DNA of 64,000 nt. Origin: Streptacidiphilus neutrinimicus (GTDB lineage Bacteria; Actinomycetota; Actinomycetes; Streptomycetales; Streptomycetaceae). The notes under the pieces are model-generated. The model was not told the origin of the DNA and made no database searches. It saw nothing but the letters and a program-made list of their open reading frames with translations. Shown one piece after another: positions 34,745 to 41,786 of this stretch. The number at the start of each line of letters is the position of its first letter. The stretch's first letter is position 1. Position numbers and translations under genes: made by a program. Location: the NCBI RefSeq assembly GCF_000787815.1, contig NZ_BBPO01000002.1, forward strand, positions 108,445 through 172,444, written 5' to 3'.

Positions 34745-35140
34745 TCAGGCGGTCTGTGTGAGGAAGACCCAGATGTGACCGAAGGGGTCGCGCAGCACCG
34801 CCCGACGTGCGGGGTAGGGCATGTCGGTCGGCGGGGAGAGAAGCTCCGCGCCCGCCGCCACCGCCTGGGTAGTCAGGCCGTCCACGTCCGGGACGTAGAC
34901 GTGCAGGCCGACGGAGCAGCCGCCGGCGCCCGGGGCCGCGTACGGGGTGTGCGCGTCGCCGAGCATGAACCTGGAGTCGTGAACGGTGATCTCGGCGTGG
35001 GCGATCCGTCCGTCCTCGTTCTCCCGCCGAAAGTGCTCGGTCGCTCCGAACGCGGTCGCGTAGAACGCGATCGCCTCGGCCGCGCCGTCGACCATCACGT
35101 GCGGGATGACGGCGTACTTGTACTGCTCGGGGATGTCCAT
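34745..35140 (-). CDS. VOC-family protein (PhnB-like)
   Basis: 131 residues. VMVDGAAEAIAFYATAFGAT near the N-terminus and FGHIWVFLTQ at the end are the betaalphabetabetabeta halves of a PhnB-type VOC fold; RRENEDGRIAHAEITVHDSR sits between. Such proteins bind metal or small ligands; enzyme activity cannot be assumed. ATG at 35140 chosen; a GTG lies 9 bp earlier. Confidence 0.85.
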   Translation of the reverse strand: MDIPEQYKYAVIPHVMVDGAAEAIAFYATAFGATEHFRRENEDGRIAHAEITVHDSRFMLGDAHTPYAAPGAGGCSVGLHVYVPDVDGLTTQAVAAGAELLSPPTDMPYPARRAVLRDPFGHIWVFLTQTA

Positions 35141-35156
35141 GGCCGTCACGCTAGAG

Positions 35157-35173
35157 CCTGACGGTCGGTCAGG
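35157..35173. promoter_or_regulatory. Inverted repeat before the PhnB-like gene
   Basis: CCTGAC-GGTCG-GTCAGG forms a 6-bp dyad 17 bp upstream of the ATG at 35140. A candidate operator; the regulator is unknown. Confidence 0.4.
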
Positions 35174-35202
35174 AATCGAGCGAACCTCGAGAGCGGTGGA
35201 CG

Positions 35203-36042
35203 CTAGCTCTCCTCCGCGACCAGGTGCGCGGTGAAGCTGAAGCGGTCGCCCCGGTACAGGGAGCGGACGCACTCGACGGGGCGGCCGTCGCGGTCGCGGG
35301 TGACGCGGTTGAGCAGCAGCATCGGCAGGGCCGGGCTGGTGCCGACCAGTTGCACCTCGCGCGGGGAGGCGAGCACCGTCTCGATGCGCTCGTCGGCGTC
35401 CGCGAAGACCACGCCCGCCGCGCGCAGGTACGCGTAAAGCGAGGTGCGCGGGTCGAACTCGGTGGCCAGCGCCGGGAACCGCTCCGCGGAGAGGTAGGTG
35501 CTCTCCAGGCCCACCCGCTCCTCGTCCGCGAACAGCAGGCGCTCCAGGTGGAAGACCGGCGCGCCCGCCTCGACGAGCAGGCCCGACGCGAGCGCCGGGT
35601 CCGCGGCGAGCTGCTCGAACGCCACCAACTCGCGGCCGGGCCGCCTGCCCTGGCGGCGCAGTCCCTCGGTGTAGCTGGCCAGGATCAGCGGCTGCACCAG
35701 CTTGGGCCCGGCCGCCACCGTCGACCGCCCGCTGCGCTGGACGCGCCCCTCCAGGCGCAGCTCGCGGATCGCCTGCCGCACGGTCATCCGCGAGACGCCG
35801 AACCGCTCCGCGAACTCCCGCTCGGTCGGCAGCGGCGTCCCCTGGCCCAGCTCGTCCAGGACCGCGTCGATCTTCTGCTTCACCTGGAAGTACTTCGGCA
35901 GTTCCCCCCGCTCGGGCACCCCGGCCCGCGAGGCGGCCAGCATCGCCGGACTGACGGGCGCAAGAGGCGCGCGGGGCGCGGCGGGCAGGGCAGGCACGAC
36001 GGGACCGGTCGCGCTCGGCGGTTCGACGGGCAGGCTGCTCAC
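35203..36042 (-). CDS. GntR-family regulator, HutC/DasR-like with UTRA domain
   Basis: 279 residues. A 45-residue Pro/Ala-rich extension precedes the winged helix LPTEREFAERFGVSRMTVRQ (residues 72-91). The C-terminal UTRA effector domain (residues 120-279) resembles the GlcNAc sensor DasR: ILASYTEGLRRQGRRPG, STYLSAERFPAL, RDRDGRPVECVRSLYRGDRF. No dre-type site (ACTGGTCTAGACCACT) was seen here. It faces no obvious partner; its effector is probably a phosphosugar but this is not shown. Confidence 0.88.
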   Translation of the reverse strand: MSSLPVEPPSATGPVVPALPAAPRAPLAPVSPAMLAASRAGVPERGELPKYFQVKQKIDAVLDELGQGTPLPTEREFAERFGVSRMTVRQAIRELRLEGRVQRSGRSTVAAGPKLVQPLILASYTEGLRRQGRRPGRELVAFEQLAADPALASGLLVEAGAPVFHLERLLFADEERVGLESTYLSAERFPALATEFDPRTSLYAYLRAAGVVFADADERIETVLASPREVQLVGTSPALPMLLLNRVTRDRDGRPVECVRSLYRGDRFSFTAHLVAEES

Positions 36043-36203
36043 GCCCGGAGCCTAACCCAGGCGGCCATAACGGTCGGCATGACGGAGCAGGCGGACATTC
36101 CCCCGACGGGCACCCCCCGACGGGCACCCCCCGCCGGACACCCCCCGCCGGACGTCCCGCCCGGCCCGGTCCGGATCCGCGGGTCCGAGCCCGGCCCGGT
36201 GCC

Positions 36204-36569
36204 TCACTCCTCGCCGGAGAAGCGCTCCCAGGCGGACTGCCGGGTGACGCCGAGCGACTCGCCGATCCTTGCCCACGTGACCCCGCGGCGGCGGAGCTCC
36301 TGGACCCAGGCGCGGAGGTCGGCCTCGGCCTGGTCGATGTGCGAGGCGACGCGGGGGATGTGACCGAGCATCTCCTCGTCCGAGAGGGAGGCCCAGACCG
36401 GCGTGCTCGGGCCCGCTGAGGCGGTCGGGCCGGCGTCGACGACCGATGCGGCCAGGGTCACGCACGCGTCGCAGATGTAGACGCCCGGGCCGGCCACGAG
36501 CCTGCGGACGGCGGGGTTCGGCTTGCCGCAGAAGGAGCACCGGGCGATCTCGGTCGCGCTCTCGGTCAA
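36204..36569 (-). CDS. ClpX-type zinc finger fused to a helix-turn-helix
   Basis: 121 residues from TTG at 36569, chosen because GAGGAGAG stands 6 bp upstream; a GTG at 36608 would put an operator in the coding region. Residues 9-35 hold CSFCGKPN and ICDAC, the ClpX C4 zinc-finger pattern. The C-terminus [20 protein letters not shown] reads as a helix-turn-helix; [17 protein letters not shown] separates them. So it is probably a DNA-binding regulator, not part of the Clp protease. Twin mirror operators flank its predicted promoter. Confidence 0.78.
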   Translation of the reverse strand: MTESATEIARCSFCGKPNPAVRRLVAGPGVYICDACVTLAASVVDAGPTASAGPSTPVWASLSDEEMLGHIPRVASHIDQAEADLRAWVQELRRRGVTWARIGESLGVTRQSAWERFSGEE

Positions 36570-36585
36570 CGGACTCTCCTCGGTT

Positions 36586-36633
36586 GTCAGGGATCCCCTG
36601 ACGCCCACCGTAGGCCGTCAGGGGATCCCTGAC
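36586..36633 (-). promoter_or_regulatory. Twin inverted operators around the zinc-finger gene promoter
   Basis: GTCAGGGATCCCCTGAC (36586-36602) and its exact reverse complement, GTCAGGGGATCCCTGAC (36617-36633), lie 31 bp apart centre to centre. Each is itself a 7-bp dyad. On the minus strand TACGGT lies in the gap and CTGTCA 17 bp upstream of it could be the -35. Confidence 0.7.
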
Positions 36634-36713
36634 AGGAAGCGGAGGCGCGACCGCACCGCTTCCAGCGCCGCGTCGTTGGTCACGGCAGCGGAATCGACGG
36701 ACGGGAGCGAGCG

Positions 36714-37511
36714 GTGACGAAGCCTCTGGTGGAGCTGGCGGGCAAGTCGTGCCTGGTGACCGGCGCGGCGAGCGGGATCGGGCGGGCGACGGCGGAGCTG
36801 TTCGTGCGGATGGGCGCGGACGTCGTGGGCTCGGACCTGGACGGGGCGGGCCTGGAGCGGCTCGGCGCCCGGCTCGTGGCCGAGAGCGCGCCGGGGCGGC
36901 TGCTGCCGGTCGTCGGGGACGTGGCCGTCCCGGCGGAGGTGCGCCGGATGGTGGCCGCCGGCGTGCGGGCCTTCGGGCGGCTGGACGTCGCCGTGGCGAA
37001 CGCCGGGATCCTGCCCCTGTCCGACGTGCTGGAGACCACGCCGGAGGACTGGGACCGGGTGATGGCGGTCGACGGGCGCGGCATGTTCCTGACCTGCAAG
37101 TACGCGATCGAGGCGATGCTCGCGCAGGAGGAGCAGCACGAGGGGCGCGGCAGTGCGATCGTCTGCGTCTCGTCCATCTCGGGTCTGGCCGGACAGGCCC
37201 GGCAGGCCGCCTACGGCCCGGCGAAGTTCGTCGCCTCCGGCCTGACCAAGCACCTGGCCGTGGAATGGGCCGCCCGCGGCATCCGGGTCAACGCCGTCGC
37301 GCCGGGCACCATTACGACCGAGCGGGTCCGCGCGCTCGCGGACGAGCCGGGCGGGCCCGACTACCTGGAGGGGATGGCGCAGGCCCACCCCCTCGGGCGG
37401 CTCGGCGCGCCCGAGGAGGTGGCGAAGGCGATCGCCTTCCTCGCCTCGGACGCCGCCTCGTTCGTCACCGGCGTGGTGCTCCCCGTGGACGGCGGGTACA
37501 TGGCCCGCTGA
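36714..37511 (+). CDS. SDR-family oxidoreductase
   Basis: 265 residues from GTG at 36714. Classical SDR motifs: TGAASGIGRATAELF, ANAGIL, the Ser in CVSSISG and YGPAKFVASG, then the C-terminal TGVVLPVDGGYMAR. Asp in GSDLDGAG suggests NAD. VTPGT-type GIRVNAVAPGTI is normal. It may be under control of the twin operator between it and the divergent zinc-finger gene. Confidence 0.88.
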   Translation: MTKPLVELAGKSCLVTGAASGIGRATAELFVRMGADVVGSDLDGAGLERLGARLVAESAPGRLLPVVGDVAVPAEVRRMVAAGVRAFGRLDVAVANAGILPLSDVLETTPEDWDRVMAVDGRGMFLTCKYAIEAMLAQEEQHEGRGSAIVCVSSISGLAGQARQAAYGPAKFVASGLTKHLAVEWAARGIRVNAVAPGTITTERVRALADEPGGPDYLEGMAQAHPLGRLGAPEEVAKAIAFLASDAASFVTGVVLPVDGGYMAR

Positions 37512-37522
37512 GCGCCGTCGCC

Positions 37523-37532
37523 CGACGCGTCG
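37523..37532. promoter_or_regulatory. CGACGCGTCG palindrome before marR
   Basis: A 10-bp palindrome lies 60 bp before the marR start at 37592, in the short gap after the SDR stop. Possibly an operator. Confidence 0.25.
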
Positions 37533-37591
37533 TCCTGGGCAGCGTTCTTGGCATACTGACCAGCAGGGACGACGAATCGGAGACGGGCGCG

Positions 37592-38062
37592 ATGGACAAG
37601 CCGGGGACGCCGGGCAGGCCCACGGAGCTGATCGAGTACGAGATGATGGTGCTCGGCCGGCACGTGCACATGGGCTCCCCCAGCAAGCGCACCAGCGCGA
37701 ACCTGGAGCGCAGCGCCTACATCCTGCTCAGCCGTCTCCAAGGCGAGGGTCCGATGTCCATCGGGCAGCTCAGCGAGGCCTTCGGCCTCAACGCCTCCAC
37801 GTTGAACCGGCAGACCGCCGCGCTGGTCGGCGCGGGCCTGGCCGAGCGGATCCCGGACGCGGACGGCGGCATGGCCCGCAAGTTCCGGATCACCGAGGAG
37901 GGCGCGAGCCGCCTGGAGGAGGCGCGCGCCGAGCTTGTCTCGGGCCTGGACAAGGTCCTTTCCGGCTGGGCCCCCGAGGACGCCGCCGCCTTCGCCGACT
38001 ACCTCAAGCGCTTCAACACCTCCATCGAGCACATCGACGGGCGCCCCTGGCCCCGGCCCTGA
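37592..38062 (+). CDS. MarR-family transcriptional regulator
   Basis: 156 residues from the ATG at 37592. MSIGQLSEAFGLNASTLNRQ then TAALVGAGLAERIPDADGGM forms the winged helix (residues 55-95). ANLERSAYILLSRLQGEG precedes it, as usual for MarR. GGAGACGGGCGCG upstream of the ATG holds the ribosome-binding site. It follows the SDR gene by 80 bp on the same strand and may regulate it. Confidence 0.88.
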   Translation: MDKPGTPGRPTELIEYEMMVLGRHVHMGSPSKRTSANLERSAYILLSRLQGEGPMSIGQLSEAFGLNASTLNRQTAALVGAGLAERIPDADGGMARKFRITEEGASRLEEARAELVSGLDKVLSGWAPEDAAAFADYLKRFNTSIEHIDGRPWPRP

Positions 38063-38183
38063 GGCGTCAGCCCGCGCGGGGCGTGACCACGCCGTTGGAC
38101 ATCGCCAACGGCACGCCCGTCGTGGCCAGTTCGTCCGGTGCGGCGGTGAGCGGACCGAGGGCGAAGGCAGGCCTGGCCGATGC

Positions 38184-38223
38184 GGGCGCCAGAAGAGCCG
38201 GGCGGCCGGCTCTTCTGGCGCCC
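38184..38223. terminator. Long perfect hairpin, likely bidirectional terminator
   Basis: 17-bp arms (38184-38200 and 38207-38223) with a 6-nt loop lie between the convergent marR and XRE-TPR genes. Confidence 0.75.
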
Positions 38224-38342
38224 GGCTCTTCTCCAGCGACGCCAGATCGGCCAGCGCCGCTGAGCCCCGCACTGGGGCGCGGAACCCCACGGGGCGGCGT
38301 GTCACAGCGCGGCACGCGGGGCCCCAGCGCGTCCCGGCCTCC

Positions 38343-38363
38343 CGGCTCCCCGACCGGGAGCCG
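38343..38363. repeat. 8-bp hairpin
   Basis: CGGCTCCC and GGGAGCCG with a 5-nt loop. It is a second stem-loop of the gap, nearer the XRE-TPR stop. Confidence 0.45.
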
Positions 38364-38463
38364 CCGGCCTGCGGCGGGTGGCGGGAGCGCGTCCCGGCTC
38401 TCCCGTCGAGGGCTTGAGCGCCGCCGCCCTGCGGCGTTCTTCGCGCGCGGCCGGCCGCCCGTC

Positions 38464-39816
38464 TCAGAACGGCGGGGTGGCCGGGGCGGGGCCGAGGGTG
38501 GTGGCGCCTGGGGCGGCCTGGTGTCTCAGGCCGTCGCGGTAGGTGTCCAGTGCTTCGTCCACCCGTCCTGCGCGGCGCAGCAGGTCGCCGAGCAGTCGGC
38601 ACAGGTCGGCCAGGTCGGCGGCGGCGCCGCTGCCCACCAGCAGGGCCAGCGCGGCCCGGTAGTGGTCCTCGGCGGCCGCAGCCTCGCCTCGCTGCTCGGC
38701 GATCCGGCCCAGCAGCCGGTGCGCAGCGCCGGCATGCACCGCGCCCCGGCCGGGGTGCAACGCGCCGGTCGGATCCGTGAGCAGCGCCGCGGCCTCCTCC
38801 AAGCGGCCCGCCCGGCGCAGCACGTCGGCCAGTTCGACGTCGATCTGCTGGGTGTAGAGGGTGATCCGGCCGCGAGCCAACAGCTCGCGTGCGAGCCGCA
38901 GTTCACGCTCGGCCGCGAGCAGGTCGCCCTCCTGGGCCCGCAGATAGCCGCGCATCCAGTGGCAGTGGGCCAGTTCGGTGCCGATCCGCAGCTGCCGGTA
39001 GAGCTCCTCGGCCCTGGTCAGTGACGCCTCGGCCTCGGCGGCGCGGCCTTCGGCCAGCAGTGTGCGGGCCACACCGCGGTGCAGCCGCGCCACCAGCGCG
39101 GGATCGTCGACCTGGGGAGCCAGGGCGAGCGCGAGCTCGGCGGCCTGGGCGGCGCGGCGGTGCGCGCCGAGGTCCATGTAGGGAGCGATCACCGCGGAGT
39201 AGAGCAGCAGCAGCGCGTGGGGGTCGGCCAGGCCGCCGGTGTTGAGCCGGTCGATCGCGCTCTCCAGCAGGTAGCAGCTGTACCGCAGGTCGCCGGCCAG
39301 CAGGTGGGCGACAGCACGGCCGCGCAGGGCCGGTACCCGCTGCGGCAGCGGCGCGTCCCGCAGCAACTCCTCGGAGCGTTCGAAGGAGTCGAGCGCGAGC
39401 TCCAACTCCCCGAGATCCAGGGCGCAGTCGCCGAGCCCGAGCAGTGCCGCCGCCTGCCGTTCGGCGAGGCCGTGCCGTTCGGCCTCGGCCCCGAGCTCAC
39501 GGAACTCCTCGGCCGCGCGCGTCGCGTCGCCGGCGCAGAGCAACTGGCGGGCTTCCGCCAGCCTCAGCCCCAACTCACCGGCCAGTTCCGGGGGACGCCC
39601 GGTGGCCAGGAGCTCGTAGCTCACCTCGAGCCGGTCGGCCAGGTAGCGCAGCGCGGCCTCGGAGGGGCGTACCTTGCCGGCCTCCAGCGTGGAGATGTAC
39701 GCGGGCGTGTAGTCCGGCTCGGCGAGGGCACGTTGGGTCAGGCCGCGCTCGGTGCGCAGCCGCAGCACCCGGCGGCCGAGGGCCTCTCGATCGGTCGGCT
39801 CGTTCACTGGTGTCAC
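38464..39816 (-). CDS. XRE-family regulator with TPR-type repeats
   Basis: 450 residues. GTG at 39816, or GTG at 39807; neither has a strong ribosome-binding site. RTERGLTQRALAEPDYTPAY then ISTLEAGKVRPSEAALRYLA is the XRE HTH (residues 19-60). The rest (residues 80-440) is helical, with repeats of about 36-40 residues such as ALLGLGDCALDLGELELALD and ARTLLAEGRAAEAEASLTRA, as in TPR sensor proteins. It faces the secreted neprosin-like gene, which it may control. Confidence 0.86.
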   Translation of the reverse strand: MTPVNEPTDREALGRRVLRLRTERGLTQRALAEPDYTPAYISTLEAGKVRPSEAALRYLADRLEVSYELLATGRPPELAGELGLRLAEARQLLCAGDATRAAEEFRELGAEAERHGLAERQAAALLGLGDCALDLGELELALDSFERSEELLRDAPLPQRVPALRGRAVAHLLAGDLRYSCYLLESAIDRLNTGGLADPHALLLLYSAVIAPYMDLGAHRRAAQAAELALALAPQVDDPALVARLHRGVARTLLAEGRAAEAEASLTRAEELYRQLRIGTELAHCHWMRGYLRAQEGDLLAAERELRLARELLARGRITLYTQQIDVELADVLRRAGRLEEAAALLTDPTGALHPGRGAVHAGAAHRLLGRIAEQRGEAAAAEDHYRAALALLVGSGAAADLADLCRLLGDLLRRAGRVDEALDTYRDGLRHQAAPGATTLGPAPATPPF

Positions 39817-39904
39817 ATCCGCAGAGGGTAGGGCCTGTCGTGAGGTTCAGGCCCGCAGGGGCTCTTGCCGGAACGAGGCGGGGCCGCTAGCTTGGCCGCC
39901 GGTG

Positions 39905-39919
39905 TAAGTCTGACACTTA
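39905..39919. promoter_or_regulatory. Inverted repeat in an AT-rich divergent gap
   Basis: TAAGT-CTGAC-ACTTA lies in the 173-bp gap between the XRE-TPR and neprosin-like genes, with AT-rich flanks (TTAATCATACTTACATT) that look like promoter sequence. Confidence 0.4.
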
Positions 39920-39989
39920 ATCATACTTACATTGCTGCTTACGTCACGCCCCCTCCCGCACCTCCTCCTCGCACCGGAACGGGACCCTC

Positions 39990-40844
39990 ATGCGCATCCG
40001 CCACGCCCTGGTCAGCGGCGCCACCGCCCTCACCGCCGCGCTCAGCCTGCTCGCCGCAGCACCCGCCGTCCCCGCGACGGCCGCCGGCTCCGCCCGCGCG
40101 CAGCGGGCCGCAACGCTCGCGCCGACACCGCCCGGTCTGCCTCCGCTGGTCAACGGCAGCGGCCCGATCTGCTGGTTCGGGGCCTGCTACGACTACGTGT
40201 CCGGGCGTCAGACCACCGACACCGCGGGCGCTACCATCCGGATGCTGCAGGCGGATCCGGCGATCAAGCCCGGCGACACCGATTCGCACTCGCTGCAGGA
40301 GTTGGCGCTGCAGTCCGCCGACCAGAAGTCCACCGTCGAGATCGGCTGGACCGTCGACCTCGGCCTCAACGGCGACCTGCTGCCCCACCTGTTCGTCTAC
40401 CACTGGGTGGACGGCCAGGAGAGCTGCTACAACGGCTGCGGCTTCGTCCAGGTCTCGCACACCGCGAAGGCGGGTATGGCCCTGCGTCCCGGCGCGACCG
40501 CGCAGTTCTCGATCCTGAACCTCGCGGGCGACTGGTGGGTGTTCTACGACGCGCAGGCCGTCGGGTACTTTCCCGGCTCGCTGTGGGGCGGCGCCTACGA
40601 CCGCGCCCAGGTGGTCACCGCCTTCGGCGAGGTGGCCCACGCCGCCGACAGCACCTGCGAGCAGATGGGCGACGGCCGCCTCGGCACCGCCCACGGCTCC
40701 GGCTGGATATCCGACTACCGACTGCTCGGCGCCGTCGACCGCTCCCGGCTCACGGTCGCCGCGACCAGCCCGGCCCTCTACGACGCCGGGCGGGTCACCT
40801 CCACGTCCTTCCACCTCGGCGGCCCGGGCACCGGCCCCTGCTGA
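39990..40844 (+). CDS. Secreted neprosin-domain protein
   Basis: 284 residues. Signal peptide (HALVSGATALTAALSLLAAA) with AxA cleavage. SHSLQELALQSADQKSTVEI, GWTVDLGLNGDLLPHLFVYH and SCYNGCGFVQ are hallmark stretches of the neprosin (DUF239) family. Plant neprosin is a proline-cutting glutamic protease; bacterial members are little studied. The mature domain is about 220 residues with paired cysteines. The ATG lies far from the XRE-TPR start, with a divergent AT-rich promoter region. Confidence 0.83.
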   Translation: MRIRHALVSGATALTAALSLLAAAPAVPATAAGSARAQRAATLAPTPPGLPPLVNGSGPICWFGACYDYVSGRQTTDTAGATIRMLQADPAIKPGDTDSHSLQELALQSADQKSTVEIGWTVDLGLNGDLLPHLFVYHWVDGQESCYNGCGFVQVSHTAKAGMALRPGATAQFSILNLAGDWWVFYDAQAVGYFPGSLWGGAYDRAQVVTAFGEVAHAADSTCEQMGDGRLGTAHGSGWISDYRLLGAVDRSRLTVAATSPALYDAGRVTSTSFHLGGPGTGPC

Positions 40845-40971
40845 CGGGTTCGGGCCCGGCCGCACTGAGGGGTGGCAGGCCGCGTCCCCCTCACGCGGCA
40901 AGATCGCCGTCACCGTGGGGATCCGTGCCCCGCCGGCGGACGGGCGGGGCCGGGTCGGCCGGCGCGGTCGG

Positions 40972-41652
40972 TCAGACGGACGCGCACTCCGGGTGGCCCC
41001 AGCTGGAGCCGACCTTGGTGATCTTGTCGCCCTTCGCGTACGGGCGGGAGCACGGACACGTGCCCGGGTAGCGCGCGGCGAGGGTGCGACCCGTGCCGCC
41101 ACCACCACCGCTGCCGCCCGAACGCGCGGGCTTGGAGACCTTCGCCCGGCCCGCGGGCGTGACCGGGTCCGGGACGGGGAGGTCCGCCGAGGTGCCGGAG
41201 GCGCCGCGCTGGTGGCGGGCGGCGTCGCTCGCCGCCTTGTCCGCGATGGCGTTCAGCGGGTCGCCGTCGACCTGGTGCGCGGGGACGTAGACGAAGGAGA
41301 CGTCCCGGCCGGCGAGCAGTGCGTCGATGTGCTGGATCAGCTCCTGGTTGGCGACGGGCTTCCCGCCCGCCGTGCGCCAGCCGTTGCGCTTCCAGTTGGC
41401 GAGCCACTTGGTGACCGCGTCACGCGTGTACGTGGAGTCGAGCCGGACCTCCAGGGGCGTCGCCGGGTCCGTGTCCTGCAGCAACTGCTCCAGCGCGGTC
41501 AGCTCGCCCACGTTGTTGGTGCTGTGCCCGAGCGCGCCCGCGCGCCAGCGTTGGGGGGCGCCGGAGGAGTCGGCGATGACGTAGGCCCAGCCCGCAGGGC
41601 CGGGATTGCCTTTGGCGGCGCCGTCACAGGCGGCGATGATGCGGTCGACCAT
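40972..41652 (-). CDS. Ribonuclease HI-like protein with a C-terminal metal-ligand-rich tail
   Basis: 226 residues from the ATG at 41652. The four catalytic carboxylates are seen: Asp in AACDGAAKGNPGPAGWAYVI, Glu in NNVGELTALE, Asp in VRLDSTYTRDAV and Asp in LNAIADKAASDAA; the flexible-loop His is in YVPAHQVDGD. It degrades RNA in RNA/DNA hybrids. After a Gly/Ser linker, the last 35 residues (RYPGTCPCSRPYAKGD then WGHPEC) hold three Cys and a His, which is not part of normal RNase HI and could bind zinc. Confidence 0.87.
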   Translation of the reverse strand: MVDRIIAACDGAAKGNPGPAGWAYVIADSSGAPQRWRAGALGHSTNNVGELTALEQLLQDTDPATPLEVRLDSTYTRDAVTKWLANWKRNGWRTAGGKPVANQELIQHIDALLAGRDVSFVYVPAHQVDGDPLNAIADKAASDAARHQRGASGTSADLPVPDPVTPAGRAKVSKPARSGGSGGGGGTGRTLAARYPGTCPCSRPYAKGDKITKVGSSWGHPECASV

Positions 41653-41786
41653 GCATCGATCATCCCAGGTCCTGCGAGTGCTTCCGCCGAACGGCGGGCC
41701 TCCGATCGCGGGCGGTGTCCCGCTGCCGTTCACTGGTCGAACCGGCCTGTGCACAGCCGAGTGCGGTTCGGTCGGAAGGGGCAGAC

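Larger units (their letters stand above)
38063..38463. other. 400-bp gene-free stretch with hairpins
   Basis: No convincing gene on either strand. It holds two perfect hairpins (38184-38223, 38343-38363). The rest is very GC-rich with short direct repeats such as CCCGGCTC. Confidence 0.6.

Noticed and set aside
35203..36042. True DasR with target sites in the window
   Set aside because: No dre-like palindrome was seen, and the N-terminal Pro/Ala extension differs from DasR as I recall it.
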